This document shows positions 1-7,034 of a DNA stretch of 31,997 nucleotides, piece after piece. Positions within the stretch are counted from its first letter, which is position 1. Every line of letters begins with the position of its first letter. A program made the translations under genes and the position numbers. Origin of the DNA: Bacillota bacterium (GTDB taxonomy: Bacteria > Bacillota_A > Clostridia > Clostridiales > Clostridiaceae); the NCBI GenBank assembly GCA_021837545.1, contig JAKBFR010000015.1, positions 1-31,997 on the forward strand. The letters run 5' to 3'. Under the pieces are notes generated by a model, which saw only the letters and a program-made list of their open reading frames with translations, had not been told where the DNA came from and did not search any database.

Positions 1-84
1 ATTGGTTGTAACACCACATATTACTCCCATTTCATTTGCTTCTTTTATATGCTCTATGTTTGCTGTGTCTAAAAAAAATCTCAT
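1..84 (-). CDS. tal: Small transaldolase / fructose-6-phosphate aldolase family protein (5' part only)
   Basis: Only the first 28 codons are in the window; the gene runs off the left edge. The reading [13 protein letters not shown] followed by GVICGVTTN is the characteristic N-terminus of the short (about 215-residue) transaldolase/TalC family, in which the Asp of FLDTAN lies in the active site. An AGGAG sequence lies about 11 bases before the ATG at 84. The family transfers dihydroxyacetone units between sugar phosphates in the non-oxidative pentose phosphate pathway, which fits its place behind xylulokinase and the xylose repressor. Transaldolase and fructose-6-phosphate aldolase cannot be told apart from this fragment. 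Confidence 0.85.
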   Translation of the reverse strand, partial: MRFFLDTANIEHIKEANEMGVICGVTTN

Positions 85-141
85 TTTCCTTACATCTCCT
101 CTTTATATTTTGTTAATTATTTCTATTTTGGGTTTATTTTA

Positions 142-171
142 ATTATAAAAACTTAAATAATATGTTTTGAA
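142..171 (-). promoter_or_regulatory. Candidate sigma-A promoter for the transaldolase gene
   Basis: On the minus strand a perfect TATAAT (142-147) is preceded 18 bp upstream by TTCAAA (166-171), a weak -35. It lies between the terminator-like hairpin behind xylR and the transaldolase start at 84, which would give a leader of about 50 bases. Confidence 0.45.
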
Positions 172-198
172 ATATCCTTTGATAAGTTTTTAAATAAA

Positions 199-220
199 TA
201 GAGTAGTCTTTACTACTCTA
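199..220 (-). terminator. Terminator-like hairpin immediately after xylR
   Basis: A perfect 9-bp inverted repeat (TAGAGTAGT / ACTACTCTA) with a 4-base loop starts directly after the xylR stop codon. On the minus strand it is followed by a T-rich run (TATTTATTT). The stem is A+T-rich and modest, so partial read-through into the transaldolase gene is likely. Confidence 0.5.
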
Positions 221-1369
221 CTATTTAATTTCTAAGAATTCTTCTATAGGCATCATCGCTGCTCCTAATAAATACGATTCTTTAAAATTGGCAACATTAA
301 TCGTGCAACTGTCTTCATCTGTAAATAAATTATCCTTATAAATATATTTTTTAAAAACATCTATTTTATCTTTTAATAAATTATTTATATCGCCACCGAG
401 AATTATAGTATTTGGATCTAATATCATTATTAAATTTGATAAACCAAAACCTAATATGCTTAAATATTTGTCTAATACTTTTTCTGCTATTGCATCCTTT
501 TGGATATACTTCTCTTCAAACTCATCTATATCTGAAATCTTATTTAATGATACTTCATTGTAATTATCTATTAATGAATTCATTGATGTATATGCTTCTA
601 AACACCCTTTAGCTCCACACTTGCATTTTTTTCCGTTCATGCTTATTTTCATATGCCCTAGTTCCCCTGATGAATTGTTATCTCCTCTATATATTTTACC
701 ATCTATTATTACTCCAAGACCTAATCCATCTGTTATAGATACATATAATAAATTCTTCAACTTATATTTTCTATTTAAGAATTCATAATAAGCTGATAAA
801 TTAGCTTCATTATCTACGTATACTGGTACATTTAAGTATTCAAATTTCTCTTTTAAGTTGAAGTTTTTTATCCCTAAAAGATAGCAATATTTTACTATCC
901 CAGTTTTAAAATCCACAGTTCCTTGCAGTGAAATTCCAATTCCCAACAAGTTTTCAGAACTTATTTCATACTTATTCATTATAATTTCTATGTTTTTAAT
1001 TACAATAGTTACTATATTTTCTATACCATCATTTTTATGCCTAATTCTTATATTTTCAAAAATATTTTTTTTTAAATTAACCAAGGATATTTTTATATGG
1101 CTAGGTGTTAATGCTACTCCAATAGAATATCTACAATTTTCATTTAATTTAATTGCAATTGCTTTTCTACCACCAGTAGATTCTACAGATCTTACATCTT
1201 CTACAATACCTTCATTTTTTAACTCGGTAATATTAGTAGAAACTGTTGTTATACTTATATCTAACTTTCTGGATATATCTAATTTGGTGATTTCATTCTT
1301 TTCTAATAATAATGCTATTATTTTTTTTCTATTTGTTTCTTTTATTTTACTATGATTTATCTCCATCAA
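221..1369 (-). CDS. xylR: ROK-family transcriptional repressor, probable xylose repressor XylR
   Basis: The protein has 382 residues with a MarR-like winged helix-turn-helix at about 15-65 and a ROK sugar-binding domain from about 80 to the end. The ROK zinc motif is present (GELGH with His239, then CKCGAKGC with Cys249, Cys251 and Cys256, and Glu258). Repressors of this type bind xylose-gene operators and release them when sugar binds. It follows xylB by 147 bp and has its own promoter-like sequence, so it is probably expressed both alone and by read-through. The start is TTG at 1369, with GAGGGG 11 bases upstream; the next codon is ATG (1366) and is an equally good start. The family is certain; xylose as effector is inferred from the neighbours. 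Confidence 0.88.
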   Translation of the reverse strand: MMEINHSKIKETNRKKIIALLLEKNEITKLDISRKLDISITTVSTNITELKNEGIVEDVRSVESTGGRKAIAIKLNENCRYSIGVALTPSHIKISLVNLKKNIFENIRIRHKNDGIENIVTIVIKNIEIIMNKYEISSENLLGIGISLQGTVDFKTGIVKYCYLLGIKNFNLKEKFEYLNVPVYVDNEANLSAYYEFLNRKYKLKNLLYVSITDGLGLGVIIDGKIYRGDNNSSGELGHMKISMNGKKCKCGAKGCLEAYTSMNSLIDNYNEVSLNKISDIDEFEEKYIQKDAIAEKVLDKYLSILGFGLSNLIMILDPNTIILGGDINNLLKDKIDVFKKYIYKDNLFTDEDSCTINVANFKESYLLGAAMMPIEEFLEIK

Positions 1370-1392
1370 ATTTAAAAATACCCCTCTCGCCT

Positions 1393-1413
1393 ACTATTAT
1401 AGACAATAATAGT
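1393..1413. promoter_or_regulatory. Palindromic candidate operator upstream of xylR
   Basis: The sequence is a perfect inverted repeat ACTATTAT-N5-ATAATAGT between the xylR promoter and its ribosome-binding site. The half-site ACTATTAT recurs at 1432-1439 over the -10 box, where ATAATA/TATTAT (1424-1429/1434-1439) forms a second small palindrome. The placement suits autoregulation by XylR. A weak terminator for plus-strand transcription is an alternative, since T residues follow on that strand. Confidence 0.4.
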
Positions 1414-1434
1414 TTTTTCTTAAATAATATCACT

Positions 1435-1462
1435 ATTATAATGTTTATTAAAGTATATACAA
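1435..1462 (-). promoter_or_regulatory. Candidate sigma-A promoter of xylR
   Basis: Reading the minus strand, TTGTAT (1457-1462) and TATAAT (1435-1440) are separated by 16 bp. The predicted start is near 1428, giving a leader of roughly 60 bases that contains the palindrome at 1393-1413. Confidence 0.5.
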
Positions 1463-1516
1463 ATTATTAATTGAAAATGCGGGATTCACACTAATGCAAT
1501 TATTTTTTTCGTTGTA

Positions 1517-3019
1517 TTAAATATCCTTTATTTTAGGATAAGCTGAGTTATATACATCATATACTTTAGAATATACTTCTTTCAAATCAGCATTTGGACT
1601 TACCTTTGAATTTCCTTTTATGATTTTACTGCAAGCATCTTCTACCGAATCATATATTCCTGCTCCGACTCCTGCAAGTATTGCTACCCCAAGTGCTCCA
1701 CCTTCTGATGCTTTAACTGTAGTTAATGAATATCCAAAAATATCAGCTAATATTTGTCTCCAAACACTACTTTCTGCACCACCACCACTTACTCTTATTT
1801 CATCAATATTTACATTCATATCTTCAATAAGATCAAGACAGTTCTTTAAGCTAAAACTAACACCTTCTAATATACTACGTACAAAATCATCATGATTATT
1901 TATAAGTGATACTCCTAAAAATGCACCTTTTACATTTGGATCTATATGTGGAGTTCTTTCTCCCATAAGATATGGTAAATATACAATTCCATTAGATCCT
2001 GGTTTTGATGCAGCTGCTTTTTCAGTTAATATGTCATATATATCTCTTCCTAATTTTTCACTTTCCTCGACTTCTTTAGCACAAAAAGTTCTTTTAAACC
2101 AATTTAATGATAATCCAGCTCCTTGAGTAACACCCATTATGTGCCACTTATTAGGTACTGCATGACATAAAGTGTGAACTCTTCCTTCTTTATCAAATCT
2201 TGGTGTGTCTGTTGCTGCAAAAACAACTCCTGATGTACCTATAGTTGTTGATATTATTCCTTCACTTACTATTCCATTACCTATAGCACCTGCTGCTTGA
2301 TCCCCTGCTCCTCCAACAACTGGTGTATTCACTGCTAGGTTTGTTAATTGAGCAGCTTCTTCTGTAACGTTTCCACTAACAACTACTGATTCATAAACAT
2401 CTGCTAATATATTTTTATCTATGTTTAGCTCCTTAAGTAGTTCGTCACTCCAATTTCTAGTATTAATATCTAACATTTGCATTCCACTAGCATCTGAAAC
2501 CTCAGTTGCAAAAACATTAGTTAATTTTAATCTTATATAATCCTTTGGCAAAAGTATTTTATATATCTTTTGATAATTTTCTGGTTCATTATTTCTAACC
2601 CATAATAATTTTGAAAGTGTAAATCCAGTTAAAGCAGGATTTCCTGTTATTTCAATTAATTTTTCTTTTCCTATAACTTCTGTCATGTAATCACATTCTT
2701 TTTCTGTTCTTTGATCACACCATATTATAGAATTTCTAATTACCTTATAATCTTTATCTACTAAAACAAGTCCATGCATTTGACCACTTAATCCAATACC
2801 TTTAATATCAGAAGCTTGTACATTACTTTTTTCAATAACATCCTTTATTCCATTAACACATGCTTCCCACCAGTCTTCTGGATTTTGTTCAGCCCATCCT
2901 GCTTGTGGCTGAAATAAATCGTATCCATAAGTTGCAGTTTTTATTGTTTTTCCCTCTTCATCAAACAAAGCTGTCTTAGTTCCTGATGTTCCAATATCCA
3001 ACCCTAATAAGTATCTCAT
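1517..3019 (-). CDS. xylB: Xylulokinase
   Basis: This is a 500-residue FGGY carbohydrate kinase that phosphorylates D-xylulose to xylulose 5-phosphate in the cytoplasm. The N-terminal phosphate-binding loop LDIGTSGTKT has Asp8. The xylulokinase substrate motif SGQMHGLV is at 78-85 (Met81-His82-Gly83), and the catalytic base is Asp240 in GGAGDQAAG. The FGGY C-terminal region includes MGERTPHIDPNVKGAFLG. Length is normal for XylB. TAGGAGG precedes the ATG at a proper distance, and a strong promoter-like sequence lies about 100 bp upstream. It is followed by xylR and a transaldolase gene, a standard xylose-catabolic grouping. Xylose isomerase, the preceding step, is not encoded in this window. 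Confidence 0.95.
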   Translation of the reverse strand: MRYLLGLDIGTSGTKTALFDEEGKTIKTATYGYDLFQPQAGWAEQNPEDWWEACVNGIKDVIEKSNVQASDIKGIGLSGQMHGLVLVDKDYKVIRNSIIWCDQRTEKECDYMTEVIGKEKLIEITGNPALTGFTLSKLLWVRNNEPENYQKIYKILLPKDYIRLKLTNVFATEVSDASGMQMLDINTRNWSDELLKELNIDKNILADVYESVVVSGNVTEEAAQLTNLAVNTPVVGGAGDQAAGAIGNGIVSEGIISTTIGTSGVVFAATDTPRFDKEGRVHTLCHAVPNKWHIMGVTQGAGLSLNWFKRTFCAKEVEESEKLGRDIYDILTEKAAASKPGSNGIVYLPYLMGERTPHIDPNVKGAFLGVSLINNHDDFVRSILEGVSFSLKNCLDLIEDMNVNIDEIRVSGGGAESSVWRQILADIFGYSLTTVKASEGGALGVAILAGVGAGIYDSVEDACSKIIKGNSKVSPNADLKEVYSKVYDVYNSAYPKIKDI

Positions 3020-3119
3020 AATAAACCTCCTATTTTAGATATATACTCTGTTTATCCATAATTTTAAACTTTTTCATTTTTGATTTAAAATAACTTTTTA
3101 AATGTATTTTAATAAGTTT

Positions 3120-3148
3120 ATTATACTTCCCTTTTTCTTCTTAGTCAA
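3120..3148 (-). promoter_or_regulatory. Strong sigma-A-like promoter of xylB
   Basis: On the minus strand, TTGACT (3143-3148) and TATAAT (3120-3125) are separated by exactly 17 bp. Transcription would start near 3113, giving a leader of about 94 bases. The match is near consensus, so regulation probably relies on a repressor. The rest of the 3020-3511 gap holds the structured element, small hairpin, cre-like site and terminator listed separately. Confidence 0.72.
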
Positions 3149-3181
3149 TATAATTCAGTAAACTTTTTCATATTTTTTTCC

Positions 3182-3277
3182 CCTTCAAATTTATCTGATG
3201 TCTAGCAACTATTATCTCCCACTTTTTTAAGTTGGAGATAACAGTGGCACGACCCTAGACGAGGTACTCCTTGAAGG
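3182..3277 (-). other. Three-stem structured element upstream of the xylB promoter, function unknown
   Basis: Three nested inverted repeats share one axis. Outer: CCTTCAA (3182-3188) with TTGAAGG (3271-3277). Middle: GTCTAG (3200-3205) with CTAGAC (3255-3260). Inner: TTATCTCC (3212-3219) with GGAGATAA (3234-3241), continued by ACTT/AAGT (3221-3224/3229-3232). In minus-strand RNA the inner stem extends outward through a G-U pair that would be an A-C mismatch on the plus strand, which favours minus-strand RNA. A GGGTCGTGCCA segment stays unpaired on one side. It lies upstream of the xylB promoter, so it is not the xylB leader. It could be a small RNA, a structured end of a lost IS200/IS605-type element, or a read-through leader. 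Confidence 0.4.
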
Positions 3278-3283
3278 TATAAG

Positions 3284-3316
3284 TTAAATTGAATCAAGTT
3301 TCACTTGATAATTTAA
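3284..3316. repeat. Short hairpin next to the structured element
   Basis: ATCAAGT/ACTTGAT (3293-3299/3303-3309) with a 3-base loop is extended by TTAAATT/AATTTAA (3284-3290/3310-3316) after a 2-base bulge, giving 14 paired bases. No T-run follows on either strand, so it is not an obvious terminator. Confidence 0.4.
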
Positions 3317-3350
3317 AATCCCTTTTACAGGCTTAATTATATTTCTTCAA

Positions 3351-3362
3351 TTAAACGTTTCG
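3351..3362. promoter_or_regulatory. cre-like palindrome between the GH3 gene and xylB
   Basis: On the minus strand the sequence is CGAAACGTTTAA, with a central AAACGTTT palindrome. The same GAAACGTTTA occurs downstream of the xylF promoter (17906-17915). It resembles the core of CcpA cre sites but matches the usual consensus imperfectly. It is about 200 bp from the xylB -35 box, so a role at xylB is uncertain. Confidence 0.3.
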
Positions 3363-3375
3363 AATAGAATGAAAA

Positions 3376-3420
3376 ATAATCCAGATTGAATCTTAAACTT
3401 AAAATATCAACCTAGATTAT
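3376..3420 (-). terminator. Terminator of the oligosaccharide/GH operon (copy A of a duplicated sequence)
   Basis: Fourteen-base arms at 3376-3389 and 3407-3420 pair in minus-strand RNA with two G-U wobbles; on the plus strand these would be mismatches. A T-run (ATTTTTC) follows in the minus direction. It lies 90 bp past the GH3 stop codon. The hairpin and the flank out to about 3452 are clearly similar to 18100-18169. Confidence 0.7.
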
Positions 3421-3511
3421 CTTAGTAATTCAATTTTATATTGTAGTAATATATTTAGTTATAAAATTTGAATTAATGATGTTTTTAATATTGTACATTC
3501 AATGAATAAAT

Positions 3512-5641
3512 TCATTTTAATTCAATATTAATTTCTAATGGAGTTATTCCTGTAAGCTCTACACTTCTTTTATCTGGTTGTGATATACCTACATATAGCT
3601 TGAATTTGTTTCCATCAAAAATTCTTTCGCCTTCATCATTCACAACTTGGAAAGCTTTCTTATTTATTTTCATTGTTACAATTTTATTTTCATTCTTATT
3701 TAATGTTATACGCTTAAATCCTGCTAAACTATAATTTTTTACTGCGAATTTTGATTCTAAATTTTTTGTATAACATTGCACTACTTCATCTATATCATAA
3801 TTTCCTATATTTTTAATAGCTACATTCACATTGATATCTTCAAAACTTTCTTTAACCTCTTCTACGTTCAAATTAGACAACTCTACATTAGAATAAGTTA
3901 ACCCATATCCAAATGGATATAAGCTTTCGCCTTCCATATATCGATATGTTCTACCCTTCATAGCATAATCTATAAATTCTGGTAAATCATTAGTATCTTT
4001 ATAAAATGTAACAGGTAATTTACCACTTGGTGAACATTTTCCAAACACTAAATCCGCTACTGCTCGTCCACCACGGCTACCTGGGTACCATGCATCTAAT
4101 ATAGCTGCACATTTATCTTCTGCCCCATTAAATGTTAAAGCACTTCCTGCTCCAATAATTAGTATAACTGGTGTTCCAGTTTCAATTACTTTTTCTAATA
4201 ATTCTTGTTGTTTTCCAGGTAAATTTAAGTTTGCTTTATCACCAGCACCATCGCTATTACCTGCATCCCCTTGTTCACCTTCAATAGTAGAATCTAATCC
4301 TAAGCAAATAATTGCAACATCTGATCTTTCTGCTATTGATATTGCTTCTGCTACTCTATCATCCGGATTTGCTAAATCTTCAACTCTATCTTTATATAAA
4401 TGACAGCCTTCAGAATAATATACTCTTACATCTTCACCAACAGCTTCATGTATTCCATCTAGTACAGTAATATATTGAGATGCAGTTCCAGAATAATTTC
4501 CTTTAAGCATTATTTTGTTATCAGCATTAGGTCCAATTACTGCAATTGATTTTAATTTTGATTTATCTAGCGGTAATATTCCATCATTTCTTAATAATAC
4601 CATTGATTTTCTTGATGCCTTTAATGATAATTCATTATGCTCCTTGCAATCATTTAATTCATATGGTATTTGATCATATTCACAATCTTCATCAAACATT
4701 CCAAGTCTTATTCTTGTTGTCATTAATCTTTCTGTTGCTGTTGTTATATCTTCTTCTGTAACTAATCCTTCTTTATATGCTAATAACATTTGAAGATATA
4801 CATTTCCACAGTTTAAATCGCATCCATTTTTTATAGCTAATGCTGCTGATTCAGTAGCAGTACTCGTTACATTGTGATGTAAATGAAAATCTGCAATTGC
4901 CCAACAATCAGATACTACATGACCCTTAAAATTCCATTTTCCTCTTAGTATATCTTTTAATAAAGCTTCACTTCCACAGCATGGTTCTCCATTTGTACGA
5001 TTATATGCTCCCATCACCGCTTCTACATCGCCTTCTTTTACACAAGATTCAAATGCCGGTAAATAAGTTTCATTTAAATCTTTTTTACTTACAACTGCAT
5101 CAAATTCATGCCTTAATCCTTCTGGTCCACTATGAACTGCAAAATGTTTTGCGCATGCTGCTATTTTTAAATACTTCCCATCACCTTGTAACCCCTTTAC
5201 AAATGCTACTCCTAATCTAGAAGTTAAATATGGGTCTTCTCCATAAGTTTCATGGCCACGCCCCCATCTAGGATCTCTAAAAATATTAACATTTGGTGAC
5301 CAATAAGTTATTCCTTTATAAATATCTCTATCATTTTTTTTACTATTTTCATTGTATTTTGCACGTCCTTCTGTTGATATAACGTTTGCAATTTCATGTA
5401 ATAATTCATCATCAAACATAGCTGCGAGTCCTATTGCTTGAGGAAACACCGTAGCTGTACCAGCTCTTGCTACACCATGTAGCCCTTCATTCCACCAGTT
5501 ATATCTCGGTATATTTAATCTTTTTACAGCTGCTGATTTATAAGTTAATTGTTCTGCTTTTTCTTCTAATGTCATCTTTCCTACTAATTCTTTTGCCTTT
5601 TCTAATGCATATTCATGAGTAATTCTTTTCTCTTCAAACAT
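3512..5641 (-). CDS. Glycoside hydrolase family 3, probable intracellular beta-xylosidase (or beta-glucosidase)
   Basis: The 709-residue protein has the full GH3 layout: N-terminal barrel about 15-320, C-terminal alpha/beta sandwich about 350-580, and a fibronectin-III-like domain about 600-700. KHF is at 165-167 and the nucleophile is predicted as Asp245 in VVSDCWAI. Glu454 or Glu456 in STIEGEQGD is the likely acid/base. There is no signal peptide, so it acts in the cytoplasm, removing single sugars from the non-reducing ends of imported oligosaccharides. It is last in the operon, 65 bp behind GH30, with GGAG upstream of the ATG, and is followed by a terminator. The xylose context favours xylosidase, but GH3 members also act on beta-glucosides and arabinosides and sequence alone does not settle this. 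Confidence 0.9.
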   Translation of the reverse strand: MFEEKRITHEYALEKAKELVGKMTLEEKAEQLTYKSAAVKRLNIPRYNWWNEGLHGVARAGTATVFPQAIGLAAMFDDELLHEIANVISTEGRAKYNENSKKNDRDIYKGITYWSPNVNIFRDPRWGRGHETYGEDPYLTSRLGVAFVKGLQGDGKYLKIAACAKHFAVHSGPEGLRHEFDAVVSKKDLNETYLPAFESCVKEGDVEAVMGAYNRTNGEPCCGSEALLKDILRGKWNFKGHVVSDCWAIADFHLHHNVTSTATESAALAIKNGCDLNCGNVYLQMLLAYKEGLVTEEDITTATERLMTTRIRLGMFDEDCEYDQIPYELNDCKEHNELSLKASRKSMVLLRNDGILPLDKSKLKSIAVIGPNADNKIMLKGNYSGTASQYITVLDGIHEAVGEDVRVYYSEGCHLYKDRVEDLANPDDRVAEAISIAERSDVAIICLGLDSTIEGEQGDAGNSDGAGDKANLNLPGKQQELLEKVIETGTPVILIIGAGSALTFNGAEDKCAAILDAWYPGSRGGRAVADLVFGKCSPSGKLPVTFYKDTNDLPEFIDYAMKGRTYRYMEGESLYPFGYGLTYSNVELSNLNVEEVKESFEDINVNVAIKNIGNYDIDEVVQCYTKNLESKFAVKNYSLAGFKRITLNKNENKIVTMKINKKAFQVVNDEGERIFDGNKFKLYVGISQPDKRSVELTGITPLEINIELK

Positions 5642-5705
5642 TTTTTATACATCTCCTCTTAAATAAATCAAAAATTTTTTGTGTTTTTTTCTATAATAGT
5701 ATCCG

Positions 5706-7034
5706 TTAAATTATTACTAATGTATTAACCGAATGTGGTTTTACAGTAAAGTTATAATTTATATCTTCAAAACAAAAAGTAACTTCTTGCATCTCATCAA
5801 AAGGGTTTAATAATTCTAATATAATACTTCCATCTGGATTTTCAAAAGCTAGTGCATTTCCAGCATAATCACCTTTTAGTCCTTTCATTAAGGCTCCTTG
5901 TTTTACATATTTCGAAAAATGTCTCATCAAATAATATTCCGGATTATATCGAATATTCTTATCTTCTGTTATTGTAATAAGAGAGTTTTGTTCCCATCCC
6001 CAAGTACTAACACCACTTTCTTCAAGTATCATATTCCAATAAGTATAAGCACATACACCATTAATTAGGTATGTCCATATTAAATTAAATACATATTCAG
6101 CATATTCCCAGCTATTTTTTCCTTCTCCACATTCATTTTCTGTTTGTATTAATTTCATTTCAGGATATGCTACTTTGGTTTGCAACAAAGCATGCTTTCC
6201 ACCCCATTGATATCCAACTCCACTTATATATTTCCTAGCATCTCTATCACTTAATACAGTATTAGCAAAGTTATTATATTGACCAAATTGCCAATTTTTA
6301 TCACCATAATCGTCATAAGGGGAATTTAGCGTACCTAACCATATTTCTGTATCCAATTTGCTTTCTTCAAATAACGGTCCAATGTATCCTTTAATAAAAT
6401 CACGCATTTTTTCACCTGACCAAACACAAGAAGGAAATTTTTGATCTGCTATTGGTTCATTTTGTATGTGTACTCGGTCAATTTCAATGTCTTCCTTTTT
6501 ATATTCCTCAATAAATTTTTTAAAATAAAGAGCATATGCTTTTAGATTCTTTTCTTCCCAGATTAACGTCCCAAAATTATATACTTCAGGATACTTCATC
6601 CATGTTGGAGGACTCCAAGGAGAAGCAAATAAATTAATCTTTCCACTATATTTTTCTGCATCTTTAATAAAAGGAATTAAACATCCTTTATCCCTTTCAA
6701 TATTAAAGTTATTCATTTCATAATCGCCTTTAACTTCATTTAAGCTATACCAACTTGCCGCATAGTCACTTGCTCCAATTGGTAATCTACAATAAGTAAA
6801 ATTACATTCTGATGGATCAAATAAATTTTTCATTACTTCTTCTTTTTTATCTTCTGTAATTTTATTTAAGGCTATATATCCTAATTCATTAAAACAAGCT
6901 CCAAATCCCTCCATGGTTTGATATGATTGTCCACTTAGTTCCAATGTGTGATATGCTTTTTTATCATTAATATATACGTTTTCATTTGTCAACACTTCAT
7001 ATTTTGTGCTTGAAATTAAATTGATTTTTCTCAT
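5706..7034 (-). CDS. Glycoside hydrolase family 30 enzyme, cytoplasmic
   Basis: This is a GH30 (clan GH-A) enzyme with a TIM barrel and a C-terminal beta domain. From the ATG at 7034 the protein has 442 residues. The acid/base is predicted at about Glu193 in VHIQNEP and the nucleophile at about Glu299 in LIQTENECG; the N-terminal MEGFGACFNE motif is typical. No signal peptide is visible, unlike secreted GH30 glucuronoxylanases. It probably cleaves imported beta-linked oligosaccharides, perhaps as a GH30 beta-xylosidase. I chose the ATG at 7034 because GGAGG lies 8 bases upstream; a longer in-frame start at 7049 lacks such a site. The gene overlaps the response-regulator gene by 38 bp, suggesting translational coupling. 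The exact substrate is not determined by sequence. Confidence 0.88.
   Translation of the reverse strand: MRKINLISSTKYEVLTNENVYINDKKAYHTLELSGQSYQTMEGFGACFNELGYIALNKITEDKKEEVMKNLFDPSECNFTYCRLPIGASDYAASWYSLNEVKGDYEMNNFNIERDKGCLIPFIKDAEKYSGKINLFASPWSPPTWMKYPEVYNFGTLIWEEKNLKAYALYFKKFIEEYKKEDIEIDRVHIQNEPIADQKFPSCVWSGEKMRDFIKGYIGPLFEESKLDTEIWLGTLNSPYDDYGDKNWQFGQYNNFANTVLSDRDARKYISGVGYQWGGKHALLQTKVAYPEMKLIQTENECGEGKNSWEYAEYVFNLIWTYLINGVCAYTYWNMILEESGVSTWGWEQNSLITITEDKNIRYNPEYYLMRHFSKYVKQGALMKGLKGDYAGNALAFENPDGSIILELLNPFDEMQEVTFCFEDINYNFTVKPHSVNTLVII

Noticed and set aside
3182..3277. ZTP (pfl) riboswitch, suggested by the GGGTCGTG segment in minus orientation
   Set aside because: The partner CGACCC strand and the conserved 3' CCGGGC-type segment are absent, and the element lies upstream of the promoter of a non-folate gene.
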